DNA of 64,000 bases. Source: CAVZVW01 sp963778845. Lineage in GTDB: Bacteria > Actinomycetota > Actinomycetes > Actinomycetales > Kineosporiaceae. A program made the translations under genes and the position numbers. Within the stretch, counting starts at the first letter, position 1. Every line of letters starts with the position of its first letter. Shown here one piece after another: positions 8,604 to 17,083 of this stretch. The notes below the pieces were generated by a model. It was not told where the DNA came from. It saw only the letters and a program-made list of their open reading frames with translations, and searched no databases. Location of the stretch: NCBI GenBank assembly GCA_963778845.1, contig CAVZVW010000009.1, positions 868,001-932,000 on the forward strand, written 5' to 3'.

Positions 8604-8738
8604 CGGCGAGAACTCACCGGGGGCCCGCGACCGGCAGGTCGGGCTCCCGCCCGGGTGTGGACGCCCGGGTCTGGGTAGCTGCGTGTCTCGCGCCTCTGGC
8701 GGTGCGCGCGTCGTCGCGGGTCTGTCGGGCTCGGCCGG

Positions 8739-8744
8739 TAGCGT
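8739..8744 (+). promoter_or_regulatory. -10 box, leaderless promoter of the DUF3097 gene
   Basis: TAGCGT followed by 7 nt and then the ATG. No ribosome-binding site precedes the ATG, so the transcript is probably leaderless. Confidence 0.55.
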
Positions 8745-8751
8745 CGCCGCG

Positions 8752-9609
8752 ATGAGCGACCGCTACGGGCCCGATGTGCTCGGCCTGCCCTCGCCGCCGC
8801 GGGCCCCGGTCCGCGAGGTCGTGGCCGAGGTGGGCCTGGTCGTCGAGGACGTCGAGACAGGCTGGTGCGGCGCCGTCGTCCGCACCGAGAAGAGCGGCGG
8901 CGTCCACATCGTCGTGCTCGAGGACCGGCACACCCGCGTGCGGGCCTTCCCCCTCGGCCCGGGCTTCTGGCTGGACGGCGCCCCCGTCCGCCTGGTCGCG
9001 CCGCGGACCGCGGCGCCCGGACCAGCCACGCGCACGGCAAGCGGGTCACGCGCCGTGCCCGGGCACCGCGCCCGCGTGGCGCGCGCGTCCCGGATCCTCG
9101 TCGAGGGTCGCCACGACGCCGAGCTCGTCGAGAAGGTGTGGGGTGAGGACCTTCGGGTGGCCGGGGTGGTGGTTGAGCCCCTCGACGGCGTGGACCGCCT
9201 CGCCGAGGCCGTGCTGCGGCACCGACCGGGCCCTGGCCGGCGCATCGGCGTGCTCGTGGACCACCTGGTCGCGGGTACCAAGGAATGGCGCGAGGCGACG
9301 GACGCCACCGACGTCCCCGGTGCGCGCGAGCACCTGCTCGTGGTGGGTCACCCCTACGTCGACGTCTGGCAGGCCGTGCGGCCTCGGCGGCTCGGCCGCT
9401 CCGCCTGGCCGGTGGTGCCTCCCGGTCGGCCCTGGAAGCAGGGTGTGCTTGCGGGGCTCGGATGGCCGCACGAGACCCAGGCCGACGTCGCAGCCGGGTG
9501 GCGGCGGATCCTCGCTTCGGTCGAGGGCTACGCCGACCTCGAGCCCGACCTGCTCGGCCCGGTCGAGCAGCTGATCGACTTCGTGACGGCCGACCCGACG
9601 GACGGCTGA
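8752..9609 (+). CDS. DUF3097 family protein
   Basis: Conserved actinobacterial protein of unknown function, 285 residues, recognised as DUF3097 by its overall sequence. An N-terminal beta-rich part (VEDVETGWCGAVVRTEKSGG, LEDRHTRVRAFPL) precedes a C-terminal domain with ILVEGRHDAELVEKVWGEDL, RIGVLVDHLVAGTKEWREA and a VVGHPYVDVWQAVRP stretch. The acidic 'VEGxxDxE...VDHL' pattern recalls Toprim-like folds, but that is a guess. It diverges from hrcA, and a TAGCGT box 7 nt before the ATG suggests a leaderless mRNA. Confidence 0.88.
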   Translation: MSDRYGPDVLGLPSPPRAPVREVVAEVGLVVEDVETGWCGAVVRTEKSGGVHIVVLEDRHTRVRAFPLGPGFWLDGAPVRLVAPRTAAPGPATRTASGSRAVPGHRARVARASRILVEGRHDAELVEKVWGEDLRVAGVVVEPLDGVDRLAEAVLRHRPGPGRRIGVLVDHLVAGTKEWREATDATDVPGAREHLLVVGHPYVDVWQAVRPRRLGRSAWPVVPPGRPWKQGVLAGLGWPHETQADVAAGWRRILASVEGYADLEPDLLGPVEQLIDFVTADPTDG

Positions 9610-9703
9610 CCCGCGGCCGGTGCGCGACGGCGCCGCCCCAGGTGGGGTTGTCCCCCCGCGAAGGTGGCCAGGCCACCGGATGTCACCCGGACATGGCGCT
9701 TCG

Positions 9704-9709
9704 TAGCGT
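9704..9709 (+). promoter_or_regulatory. -10 box upstream of first DUF4870 gene
   Basis: TAGCGT, 7 nt before an in-frame ATG at 9717 and 25 nt before the preferred ATG at 9735, which has AAGGAGG. Transcription starting at 9717 would give an 18-nt leader for the 9735 start. Confidence 0.5.
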
Positions 9710-9734
9710 GGGTGACATGTCCAAGGAGGCCATC

Positions 9735-10214
9735 ATGTCCGAGCCGATCGGAACCCACCCCAGCCCACACCCTCAGGAGGGCCAGCACGTGCCTGCCTAC
9801 GGCGAGGCGTCGCCCTCCCACGGCCAGCCGTCACCGGCCTACGGCCAGCCCTTCGTACCGGTTGAGCCGGCTCCGCTGTCTGCGCTCGACGAGCGCAACT
9901 GGGCGGTCGCTGCCCACCTGTCCGGCTTCGTCGCGGCGTACGTCGCCCTCGGCTTCCTCGGCCCCCTCACGGTGCTGCTCATCGCCGGGCACCGGTCGCC
10001 CTATGTACGCCACCACGCGGTCGAGGCGCTCAACTTCAACCTCTCGATCCTGCTGTGGCTGCTCGTGAGCGCCCTGCTCGTGATCGTGCTGATCGGGATC
10101 CCGATGCTCGTGGCGGTCGGCGTCACCTACGTCGTCGCCGTCGTCCTGGGTGCCGTGGCCGCGGGTCGCGGCGAGAGCTACCGCTACCCGCTCACGATCC
10201 GGTTCGTGCACTGA
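9735..10214 (+). CDS. DUF4870 domain-containing membrane protein (copy 1)
   Basis: Small integral membrane protein of 159 residues, function unknown. A Pro/Tyr/Gln-rich cytoplasmic N-terminus with SPAYGQP/SPSHGQP repeats precedes the DUF4870 core: AVAAHLSGFVAAYVALGFLGPLTVLL, the conserved VRHHAVEALNFNLSILLW motif, then a last pair of helices and GESYRYPLTIRF. AAGGAGG lies 5 nt before the ATG at 9735; an ATG at 9717 would add six residues. The last codons form the first unit of a 17-bp tandem repeat. A paralogue follows at 10434. Confidence 0.88.
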   Translation: MSEPIGTHPSPHPQEGQHVPAYGEASPSHGQPSPAYGQPFVPVEPAPLSALDERNWAVAAHLSGFVAAYVALGFLGPLTVLLIAGHRSPYVRHHAVEALNFNLSILLWLLVSALLVIVLIGIPMLVAVGVTYVVAVVLGAVAAGRGESYRYPLTIRFVH

Positions 10215-10268
10215 GCCGGTTCGTGCACTGGGCCGGTTCGCGCACTGAGCAGGTTCGCGCACTGAGCA
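10201..10268. repeat. Four tandem 17-bp repeats at the end of the DUF4870 gene
   Basis: Four head-to-tail copies of a GGTTCGTGCACTGAGCC-like unit (10201, 10218, 10235, 10252). The first copy encodes the terminal Phe-Val-His and stop. Copies differ at one to three positions. Confidence 0.9.
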
Positions 10269-10406
10269 GGTGCTGCCTCGCAGCGATCGCCGCAGCGCAG
10301 TGCAGGTTTCAAGCACCAGGGGCGGGAACAGACGGGCCTGGTGGGCACGGTGCGACGCGCCATGCCCACCAGGTCGATCTGCGTGATGGCCGACGGGGGC
10401 CGGGCG

Positions 10407-10412
10407 TAGGGT
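10407..10412 (+). promoter_or_regulatory. -10 box upstream of second DUF4870 gene
   Basis: TAGGGT 21 nt before the ATG at 10434. The short leader carries GGGAGGA, so this gene is led by a normal ribosome-binding site. Confidence 0.4.
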
Positions 10413-10433
10413 GAGCGCCGAGGGAGGAACACC

Positions 10434-10964
10434 ATGACCGAGAACCCGCAGCCGGGCCAGCCGCCCGTCGGCGACCCGAACATCCCACCGCCCGCACCGA
10501 CCTACGGCACGCCCGCCCCCACCTACGGCACCCCAGCCCCCACGTACGGCACGCCGCCTACGCAGGGCTACGGCGCTCCGCCGCCGTCCGGCTACCCCGC
10601 ACCCGCTCCCGGTTACAGCAGCCCCGTCGCCTCCGGCGGCGTCAGCGAGTCCGACGCCCGCATGTGGGCCATGCTCGGCCACCTCGGCGCGATCATCCTC
10701 GGCTTCATCGCCCCACTGATCGTGTGGGCGATGTACAAGGACCGCAACGAGTTCGTCAAGGACCAGTCGACCGAGGCGCTGAACTTCCAGATCACGGTGG
10801 CGATCGCCTGGGTGGTCGCCATCGTGCTCAGCGCCGTGGTCATCGGGTTCATCCTTTTCCCGGTCATCTGGATCGGGAACCTGGTGCTGTGCATCATGGG
10901 CGGGATGGCTGCCAACCGCGGTGAGCGCTACCGCTACCCGTTCGCCCTGCGCCTGGTGAAGTAA
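10434..10964 (+). CDS. DUF4870 domain-containing membrane protein (copy 2)
   Basis: Membrane protein of 176 residues, paralogous to its upstream neighbour. The N-terminus has three PAPTYGT-type heptapeptide repeats in a Pro/Tyr/Gly-rich tail. The DUF4870 core follows: MWAMLGHLGAIILGFIAPLIVWAMYKDRNEF, the conserved STEALNFQITVAIAWVVA motif, a third helix and ERYRYPFALRLVK. GGGAGGA precedes the ATG by 6 nt. It ends 4 nt before the hemW stop, so the two genes converge almost without a gap. Function is unknown. Confidence 0.9.
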   Translation: MTENPQPGQPPVGDPNIPPPAPTYGTPAPTYGTPAPTYGTPPTQGYGAPPPSGYPAPAPGYSSPVASGGVSESDARMWAMLGHLGAIILGFIAPLIVWAMYKDRNEFVKDQSTEALNFQITVAIAWVVAIVLSAVVIGFILFPVIWIGNLVLCIMGGMAANRGERYRYPFALRLVK

Positions 10965-10968
10965 CCGC

Positions 10969-12214
10969 TCAGGGCAGCAACCGGCGAACGACGAGGTCGG
11001 CGAGAAGGCGGCCGCGGCGCGTGAGGACCACCCGTCCTCCGGCCGCGGCCGTCGCGTCGACGAGTCCCTCGTTGGCGAGCGCGGGGACGCCCGCCCGCTG
11101 GGCGGCGTCCACCTCGGTCAGGGCAAGGCCCTCGGCCAGCCGCACGCCGAGGAGCACCCGCTCGGCCTGCCGCTGACCGTCGTCCAACACCTCTCGGCCT
11201 GCCGCCGGGCTGTCGCCGGACTCGACCCGCGCCGCGTACGCCCGGGGGTGGCGCACGTTCCACCACCGCACACCGCCGACATGGGAGTGCGCCCCGGGGC
11301 CGACACCCCACCAGTCGTCGCCGCGCCAGTAGCCGAGGTTGTGCCGGCAGGCGTGCGCGGGCGAGGCGGCCCAGTTGCTCACCTCGTACCAGCCGAAACC
11401 GGCCTCGGCGAGCAGGTCGTCGGCGTCCTCGTACTTCTCGGCGAGGTCGTCGTCGTCCGGCGCCGGGATCTCGCCCCGGCGCACCCGCGCGGCCAGCCGG
11501 GTGCCCTCCTCGACCACGAGCGCGTAGGCCGACACGTGGTCCGGGGCGCACGCGAGAGCGGCCTCGACACTGGCCCGCCAGTCCGCCCGCGACTCCCCCG
11601 GCGTGCCGTAGATGAGGTCGAGGCTCACCGACGAGACCAGCCGCTCGAGCCCAGGCGACGGCCAAGGGCACCCGGTCGGGCTCGTGCGTGCGCTCGAGCA
11701 CCCGCAGCACGTGAGCAACGGCCGACTGCATGCCGAACGACACCCGGGTGACGCCGGCCCGTCGCAGCTCGGACAGCGAGGCGGCGGTCACGGAGTCGGG
11801 GTTGGCCTCGACCGTCACCTCCGCGTCCGGGGCAAGGCCGAGCTCCCCGCGGACGGCGTCCAGCATCGAGTGCAGGTCACCCGGCTCCAGCACGGTGGGC
11901 GTGCCGCCGCCCATGAACACGGTGCTCGCGGCGCGACGCGGCAGTCCGGCCGCGTCCAGCACCCGGCCGGCCAGCGCCACCTCGCGCGTCGCCGTGGCCG
12001 CGTACCCGGCCTGGTCGGCTCCCCCGCCGAGCTCGGCAGCGGTGTAGGTGTTGAAGTCGCAGTAGCCGCACCGGGTCGCGCAGAACGGCACGTGCAGGTA
12101 GACGCCGAAGAGGCGTGACTGCGCGCCGTCCAGCACGCTCGTCGGCAGGCTCCCGTCGGCCGGCGCCGGCCGGCCCTCAGGCAGGGACGACGGCACGGGA
12201 CGGCTCGGGTGCAT
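10969..12214 (-). pseudogene. hemW: HemW-like radical SAM protein, reading frame broken near 11636
   Basis: HemW (formerly HemN-like) is a radical SAM haem chaperone. The 5' part encodes YLHVPFCATRCGYCDFNTY with the Cx3Cx2C iron-sulfur motif, VFMGGGTPT and VTVEANPDS. The 3' part continues in another frame with VSLDLIYGTPGESRADW and runs to the normal C-terminus. The break lies at about 11635-11637, where Ala-Ala-Gly should continue as a Phe-Ser-Ser-Val-Ser-Leu-like run. Restoring a lost TT dinucleotide (GGTTTC instead of GGTC) repairs it exactly. Both halves are well conserved, so a sequencing error or a very recent mutation is likely. Either way, the sequence as given does not encode a full protein. 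Confidence 0.88.
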
Positions 12215-12234
12215 CGGTCGTCACCGGTGCGGGC

Positions 12235-12930
12235 TCACAGCCGCGCCACGGCCTTGGCGGCGCGGTCGGCCATCTTGGCAGTCAGGGTGACTCGGCCGGC
12301 CTCGGCGGCGTCGAGCAGCCGCTGCATCGTCTCGGGGTCCGGCCGCAGGAACGCCTGGCCGACGGTGACGCCGTGCCCGGGGCGGTGCACGACGACGACC
12401 GGGTCGCCGGCGGCGACGGTGCCGGTCTGGACGACGCGCAGGTAGGCACCCGGAGCGCCGTGCTCGGTGAACCGGCGCATCCAGTGCGGCTCCCCCATCC
12501 GTACCTGGAAGGTGGTGCACGGCACCCTCGGCATGGTCACCTCGACCACCAGTGGCGCCTCGCCCACTCCGACCTGCCAGCGCTCACCGATCTCGGCCCC
12601 GGTCACGTCGACGCCACGCAGCCTGAGGTTCTCCCCGAACAACCCGGGCGTGATCTCGCGGGAGAGCACGGACGCCCACCACTCGGCGTCCTCGTCGGCG
12701 TACGCGTACACCGCCTGGAACGGCCCGCCGTGGTCGCGGCGGTCGCACTGGGTGTCACCGCGCACGCCGAGCTCGCCGACCTCGCGGCGGCCGGCGACGG
12801 GGCGCTTGTCGATCGCGGTGGTGTCGGGGTCGTTGCCGGGGTCGGGCAGTATCTGGTGGACGACGCAGACGGCGCTCACCAGGGCGCTCGCATCGAACGG
12901 GGTGCTCGCGTCTGGGGTGGCGGTGGGCAT
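12235..12930 (-). CDS. MOSC domain-containing protein
   Basis: MOSC proteins are related to the C-terminal domain of molybdenum-cofactor sulfurases; small stand-alone ones include YiiM-type reductases. The protein has 231 residues. It shows KRPVAGRREVGELGVRGDTQ, the conserved YAYADEDAEWW, and ITPGLFGENLRLRGVDV with the family's GxxGENL core, then CTTFQVRM. The MOSC cysteine is at the CTTF position. The ATG at 12930 is chosen because a GAGGAT hexamer lies 6 nt upstream and no better site exists. It lies between lepA and hemW on the same strand, an inserted gene in the usual order. Confidence 0.88.
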   Translation of the reverse strand: MPTATPDASTPFDASALVSAVCVVHQILPDPGNDPDTTAIDKRPVAGRREVGELGVRGDTQCDRRDHGGPFQAVYAYADEDAEWWASVLSREITPGLFGENLRLRGVDVTGAEIGERWQVGVGEAPLVVEVTMPRVPCTTFQVRMGEPHWMRRFTEHGAPGAYLRVVQTGTVAAGDPVVVVHRPGHGVTVGQAFLRPDPETMQRLLDAAEAGRVTLTAKMADRAAKAVARL

Positions 12931-13015
12931 GGTCCCATCCTCGCATCGGCGTGTGCCGGGGTCCCGGCGCCGGGTTTGGCCGACGCTCGACCGGCTACCG
13001 GACCGGCGGACGGCC

Positions 13016-13115
13016 GTGATCGTGAGACATCCTGCGACCCACCGGTGATCGTGAGACAGCTCGCCCGTCACGCCGCGTGTCGTGTCTCACGATCACACCG
13101 GTGCCTCACGATCAC
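13016..13115. repeat. Intergenic palindromic element with four GTGATCGTGAG copies
   Basis: Two direct copies of GTGATCGTGAGACA (13016-13029, 13045-13058) face two inverted copies (13083-13096, 13104-13115). The inner pair, with flanking ACCGG/CCGGT, can fold into a stem of more than 16 bp. It lies between lepA and the MOSC gene and could end lepA transcription. Confidence 0.85.
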
Positions 13116-13169
13116 CGAAGCGAGCGCCGGCACCGGAAAGCCCATGATCACGCCGGCTGTGCAGGGCGC

Positions 13170-15029
13170 CTACTTCTTGGGCTGGCCCGACGACGGGGTG
13201 GACTCGGTGGACAGCGCCGCGATGAAGGCCTCCTGCGGCACCTCCACCCGGCCCACCATCTTCATGCGCTTCTTGCCTTCCTTCTGCTTCTCGAGCAGCT
13301 TGCGCTTGCGGGTGATGTCACCGCCGTAGCACTTGGCCAGCACGTCCTTGCGCATCGCCCGCACGTTCTCGCGGGCGATGACCCGTGCCCCGATCGCCGC
13401 CTGGATCGGCACCTCGAACTGCTGGCGAGGGATCAGGTCCTTCAGACGCCCGGCCATCGCGACCCCGTACGTGTACGCCTTGTCCTTGTGCACGATCGCG
13501 CTGAACGCGTCCACGGTCTCACCCTGCAGGAGGATGTCGACCTTCACGAGGTCGGCCGCCTGGTCACCGTCCGGCTCGTAGTCCAGCGAGGCATACCCGC
13601 GGGTTCGCGACTTCAGCTGGTCGAAGAAGTCGAAGACGATCTCAGCCATCGGCAGCGTGTAGCGCAGCTCGACGCGCTCCTCCGACAGGTAGTCCATGCC
13701 GCGCAACACTCCCCGCCGTTGCTGGCACAGCTCCATGATCGCCCCGATGTACTCACTCGGCGCCAGGATCGTGGCCCGCACGACGGGCTCCCGGACCTCG
13801 GCCACCTTGCCTCCGGGGTACTCCGACGGGTTCGTGACGACGACCTCCTTGCCGTCGTCGAGCGTCACCTCGTACACCACGTTCGGCGCGGTCGAGATCA
13901 GGTCCAGGCCGAACTCGCGCTCCAGGCGCTCCCCCACGATCTCCAGGTGCAGCAACCCGAGGAACCCGCATCGGAAGCCGAACCCGAGCGCCGCCGACGT
14001 CTCCGGCTCGTAGACCAGCGCGGCGTCGTTGAGCTTGAGCTTGTCGAGGGCGTCGCGCAGCCCAGGGTAGTCCGACCCGTCGATGGGGTAGAGGCCGGAG
14101 AACACCATGGGCTTGGGTTCGCGGTAGCCATCCAGCGCCGTCCGGGCCGGCTTCGACGCGTTCGTCACCGTGTCGCCGACCTTGGACTGGCGCACGTCCT
14201 TGACGCCGGTGATGAGGTAGCCGACCTCGCCGACGCCCAGCCCCGGCGCCGGCACCGGCTCCGGGGAGATCACGCCGATCTCGAGGAGCTCGTGCGTGGC
14301 CCGGGTGGACATCATGACGATGCGCTCGCGTGGGGACAGGTGACCGTCGATCACACGGACGTAGGTGACGACGCCGCGGTACGTGTCGTAGACCGAGTCG
14401 AAGATCATGGCGCGCGCCGGCGCGGCAGGGTCTCCGGTGGGCGGCGGCACCCGGCGCACGATCTCGTCGAGCAGGCGTTCGACGCCCTCGCCGGTCTTGC
14501 CCGAGACCTGCAGGCAGTCCGCGGGGTCGCAGCCGATCAGGCGGGCGAGCTCGTCGCCGTACTTGTCGGGCTGCGCCGCCGGCAGGTCGATCTTGTTCAG
14601 CACCGGGATGATCACGAGGTCGTTCTCCATCGCCAGGTACAGGTTGGCCAGCGTCTGTGCCTCGATGCCCTGCGCGGCGTCCACGAGCAGCACCGCACCC
14701 TCGCAGGCGGCCAGCGACCGGGACACCTCGTAGGTGAAGTCCACGTGGCCCGGCGTGTCGATCATGTTCAGCGCCACGGTCACGCCGTCACCCTCCCAGG
14801 GCATCCGCACGGCCTGGGACTTGATCGTGATGCCCCGCTCGCGCTCGATGTCCATCCGGTCGAGGTACTGGTCGCGCATCTGGCGTGCGTCGACCACCCC
14901 GGTCAGCTGCAGCATCCGGTCGGCCAGCGTCGACTTGCCGTGGTCGATGTGGGCGATGATGCCGAAGTTGCGGATGAGCTCCGGGGGCGTGGCGGACGGC
15001 GTGTGCGCCGTGCGGGCCATCGGGGACAC
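13170..15029 (-). CDS. lepA: Elongation factor 4 (LepA)
   Basis: Translational GTPase that acts on stalled or misassembled ribosomes. About 619 residues, normal for LepA. The G1 motif AHIDHGKST, G2 ERERGITIKSQ, G3 DTPGHVDF and G4 NKID are present, and the C-terminal LepA domain ends MVGRVEVPQEAFIAALS. The GTG at 15029 is preferred (AGGAAG ten bases upstream). An ATG three codons later is an alternative. The open frame runs further upstream to 15203, but that part is not LepA-like. Confidence 0.96.
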   Translation of the reverse strand: MSPMARTAHTPSATPPELIRNFGIIAHIDHGKSTLADRMLQLTGVVDARQMRDQYLDRMDIERERGITIKSQAVRMPWEGDGVTVALNMIDTPGHVDFTYEVSRSLAACEGAVLLVDAAQGIEAQTLANLYLAMENDLVIIPVLNKIDLPAAQPDKYGDELARLIGCDPADCLQVSGKTGEGVERLLDEIVRRVPPPTGDPAAPARAMIFDSVYDTYRGVVTYVRVIDGHLSPRERIVMMSTRATHELLEIGVISPEPVPAPGLGVGEVGYLITGVKDVRQSKVGDTVTNASKPARTALDGYREPKPMVFSGLYPIDGSDYPGLRDALDKLKLNDAALVYEPETSAALGFGFRCGFLGLLHLEIVGERLEREFGLDLISTAPNVVYEVTLDDGKEVVVTNPSEYPGGKVAEVREPVVRATILAPSEYIGAIMELCQQRRGVLRGMDYLSEERVELRYTLPMAEIVFDFFDQLKSRTRGYASLDYEPDGDQAADLVKVDILLQGETVDAFSAIVHKDKAYTYGVAMAGRLKDLIPRQQFEVPIQAAIGARVIARENVRAMRKDVLAKCYGGDITRKRKLLEKQKEGKKRMKMVGRVEVPQEAFIAALSTESTPSSGQPKK

Positions 15030-15290
15030 GGGGGGCGGGCTTCCTCTCGTCGGTGCGCAGGCACGGGACGCGCGGGCGAGGGGTACCCGGGCCGCGCGTG
15101 AGCTCGTGGGACGGCTGCGCGTCCATGGTCCCATGCACCTCGCGCCCGGGACGCCGCGCGACAGGCTCGGGCGACCGGCTGCACCATGCGGCGGGCCTAC
15201 CACCTCGGAGAGCCGGTGAACCCGACCGGTGCTCGCAGGCGCGTCCAGCGTGGACGACGTGTGGCTGCCGGGCCCCTGACCTCGGCCGGC

Positions 15291-16160
15291 TCACGACAGT
15301 CGCGTGACCTCCACCGACACGAACAGCTGCGAGCCCGAAGCGCCCGCGTAGACCCCCTTGAGCGGCGTCACATCCGCGTAGTCGCGCCCCCGGGCCACGA
15401 CGACGTGGTCCGCGCCGACCGAGCTCCCGCTCGTCGGGTCGTAGCCGACCCACTCCCCCGCCCACCACTCGATCCAGGCATGGCTCTCGCCCCTGACGGT
15501 CTCCCCCACGCCGGCTTCGGCCTTCGGGTGCAGGTACCCCGAGACGTAGCGCGCCGGGATGCCGAGCGAGCGCAGCGCCCCGAGGCTGAGATGGGCGAAG
15601 TCCTGGCAGACGCCCTGGCGGGCCGCCCAGACCTCGCGAGCCCCCGAGTGCACCCCGGTGACCCCCGGCTGGTACTCCACGACCGCGCCCAGGCGTTCGC
15701 AGACCGCGCGCGCGGCGACGTCGGGCGCCCGGTCGGCGGCGGCGTCCCGGGCCAGACTCACGACCTCCTCCGGGGGCGCCGTCCGGCCGCTCTGCACCAG
15801 GAACTCGACGTTGGCGTCGCGGACGTCGTCGCGGACGAGCGCGTCCCAGCCCGCGAGGTCCGCCCCGTCCCGGGGTACCCGGCACTCGACGGTGCAGCTG
15901 GAGACCACGCTGAGCTCCAGGTGCGGGGTCAGCACCTCGAACGCGGTGACGGGGGTGCCCCAGTAGTCGATGAAGGCGTGGGTCCAGGTCACCGGGGTGA
16001 TCTGCAGGCGGGCCTCGAGGGCCGCCTGCGTCGCGGTCGTCAACGGGGTCATGCGCGCCTCGTTGTACGAGGCGGCGACCGGGGAGTCGTACCGGAACCC
16101 GGTACGGTGCACCACCCGGAGCCGGGTCACAGGTGCCGGGGACGACGCGGCGAGGCTCAC
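15291..16160 (-). CDS. Transglutaminase-like family protein with bacterial transglutaminase-like N-terminal domain
   Basis: Papain-fold transglutaminase-like protein of 289 residues. The N-terminal domain (LRVVHRTGFRYDSPVAASYNEARM) is the bacterial transglutaminase-like type. The core has the cysteine motif RQGVCQDFAHL, the histidine in GESHAWIEWW and the aspartate in GYDPTSG, a complete Cys-His-Asp triad. The GTG at 16160 overlaps the stop of the alpha-E gene (GTGA) and has AGGAGG 4 nt upstream. It is the last gene of a three-gene operon with an ATP-grasp protein and an alpha-E protein. The pathway is unknown; a peptide-forming or peptide-processing role has been proposed for such clusters. 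Confidence 0.9.
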   Translation of the reverse strand: MSLAASSPAPVTRLRVVHRTGFRYDSPVAASYNEARMTPLTTATQAALEARLQITPVTWTHAFIDYWGTPVTAFEVLTPHLELSVVSSCTVECRVPRDGADLAGWDALVRDDVRDANVEFLVQSGRTAPPEEVVSLARDAAADRAPDVAARAVCERLGAVVEYQPGVTGVHSGAREVWAARQGVCQDFAHLSLGALRSLGIPARYVSGYLHPKAEAGVGETVRGESHAWIEWWAGEWVGYDPTSGSSVGADHVVVARGRDYADVTPLKGVYAGASGSQLFVSVEVTRLS

Positions 16161-17083
16161 GAGACCTCCTCGTGCCACGCCGTGGTCACGGGTCGGGGGA
16201 AGTAGCGCCGGGCGACGGCGTCGCTGGCCGCCGTGCAGGCCCGCTGCACGGTCTCCATCTCCTCGGGCAGGTCGTGCAGCACGTCTCGCAGGGGCCGGTA
16301 CTCCAGGCTCGTCCTGGCCAGACCCAACGCCCGCCGGGCCGAGTCGCTGACGCCGACCCGCTCGGCCGCGGGGGCCAGCACCTCCAGGCACTCCTCGGCC
16401 TGGTTGAGCGCGCACAGCACCGAGCGCGGGAAGAGCCGGTCGAGCAGCAGGAACTCCAGGGCCTTCTCGTCCGAGGCGACACCCCGGTAGGAGCGCAGGA
16501 AGCTCTCGTAGGCACCGCAGGAGCGCAACAGGGTCGGCCAGGAGGCCGCACCCGCCGAGATCGCGCTGGTGGCCACGAGCCGGGCGGTCATGTCGGCCCG
16601 CTCGATGCTGCGACCGAGCACGAGGAAGTGCCACGCGGAGTCCCGGCTCATCGTGGCGTCGGCGATCCCGGCGACGAGGGCGGCCCGCTCGCGCACCCAC
16701 TCGAAGAACTGATGTGCCGTCGTGGCGCGAGCCCGGGCCGGACCGATGCCGATGTAGGTGGTGTTCAGCGTCTCCCACACCTCCGACGACACCGTCTCGC
16801 GCACTCGGCGGGCGTTCTCGCGGGCCGCACCCAGGGCACCGACGATCGCGCCCGGCGTCGCGGCGTCGAAGGCCAGGCGCCGCAGCACGTAGGCCCGGTC
16901 CACCTCCTCGGGGACGTCCGGCGTGCCCATGACGGCGAGCAGGTCGCGGCACGCCTGCGCCTCGGCGACGTGGCTGTCCTCCAGCAGCGCCTGGAGCTGG
17001 ACCTCGAGGATGCGCGAGGTGTCGTCGGCCCGCTCGACGTAGCGGCCGATCCAGAACAGCGACTCCGCGATCCGGCTCAGCAT
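16157..17083 (-). CDS. Alpha-E domain-containing protein (DUF403)
   Basis: All-helical protein of 308 residues, recognised from MLSRIAESLFWIGRYVERADDTSRILEVQLQALLED and the later SRDSAWHFLVLGRSIERADMTARLV. It is the constant partner of the circularly permuted ATP-grasp family. It overlaps the upstream ATP-grasp gene by 7 nt and the downstream transglutaminase gene by 4 nt. Its biochemical role is not established. Confidence 0.92.
   Translation of the reverse strand: MLSRIAESLFWIGRYVERADDTSRILEVQLQALLEDSHVAEAQACRDLLAVMGTPDVPEEVDRAYVLRRLAFDAATPGAIVGALGAARENARRVRETVSSEVWETLNTTYIGIGPARARATTAHQFFEWVRERAALVAGIADATMSRDSAWHFLVLGRSIERADMTARLVATSAISAGAASWPTLLRSCGAYESFLRSYRGVASDEKALEFLLLDRLFPRSVLCALNQAEECLEVLAPAAERVGVSDSARRALGLARTSLEYRPLRDVLHDLPEEMETVQRACTAASDAVARRYFPRPVTTAWHEEVS

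Noticed and set aside
10201..10268. CRISPR array
   Set aside because: Units are contiguous 17-bp copies without spacers, and no cas gene is present. The same holds for the arrays at 19355, 38033 and 60635.
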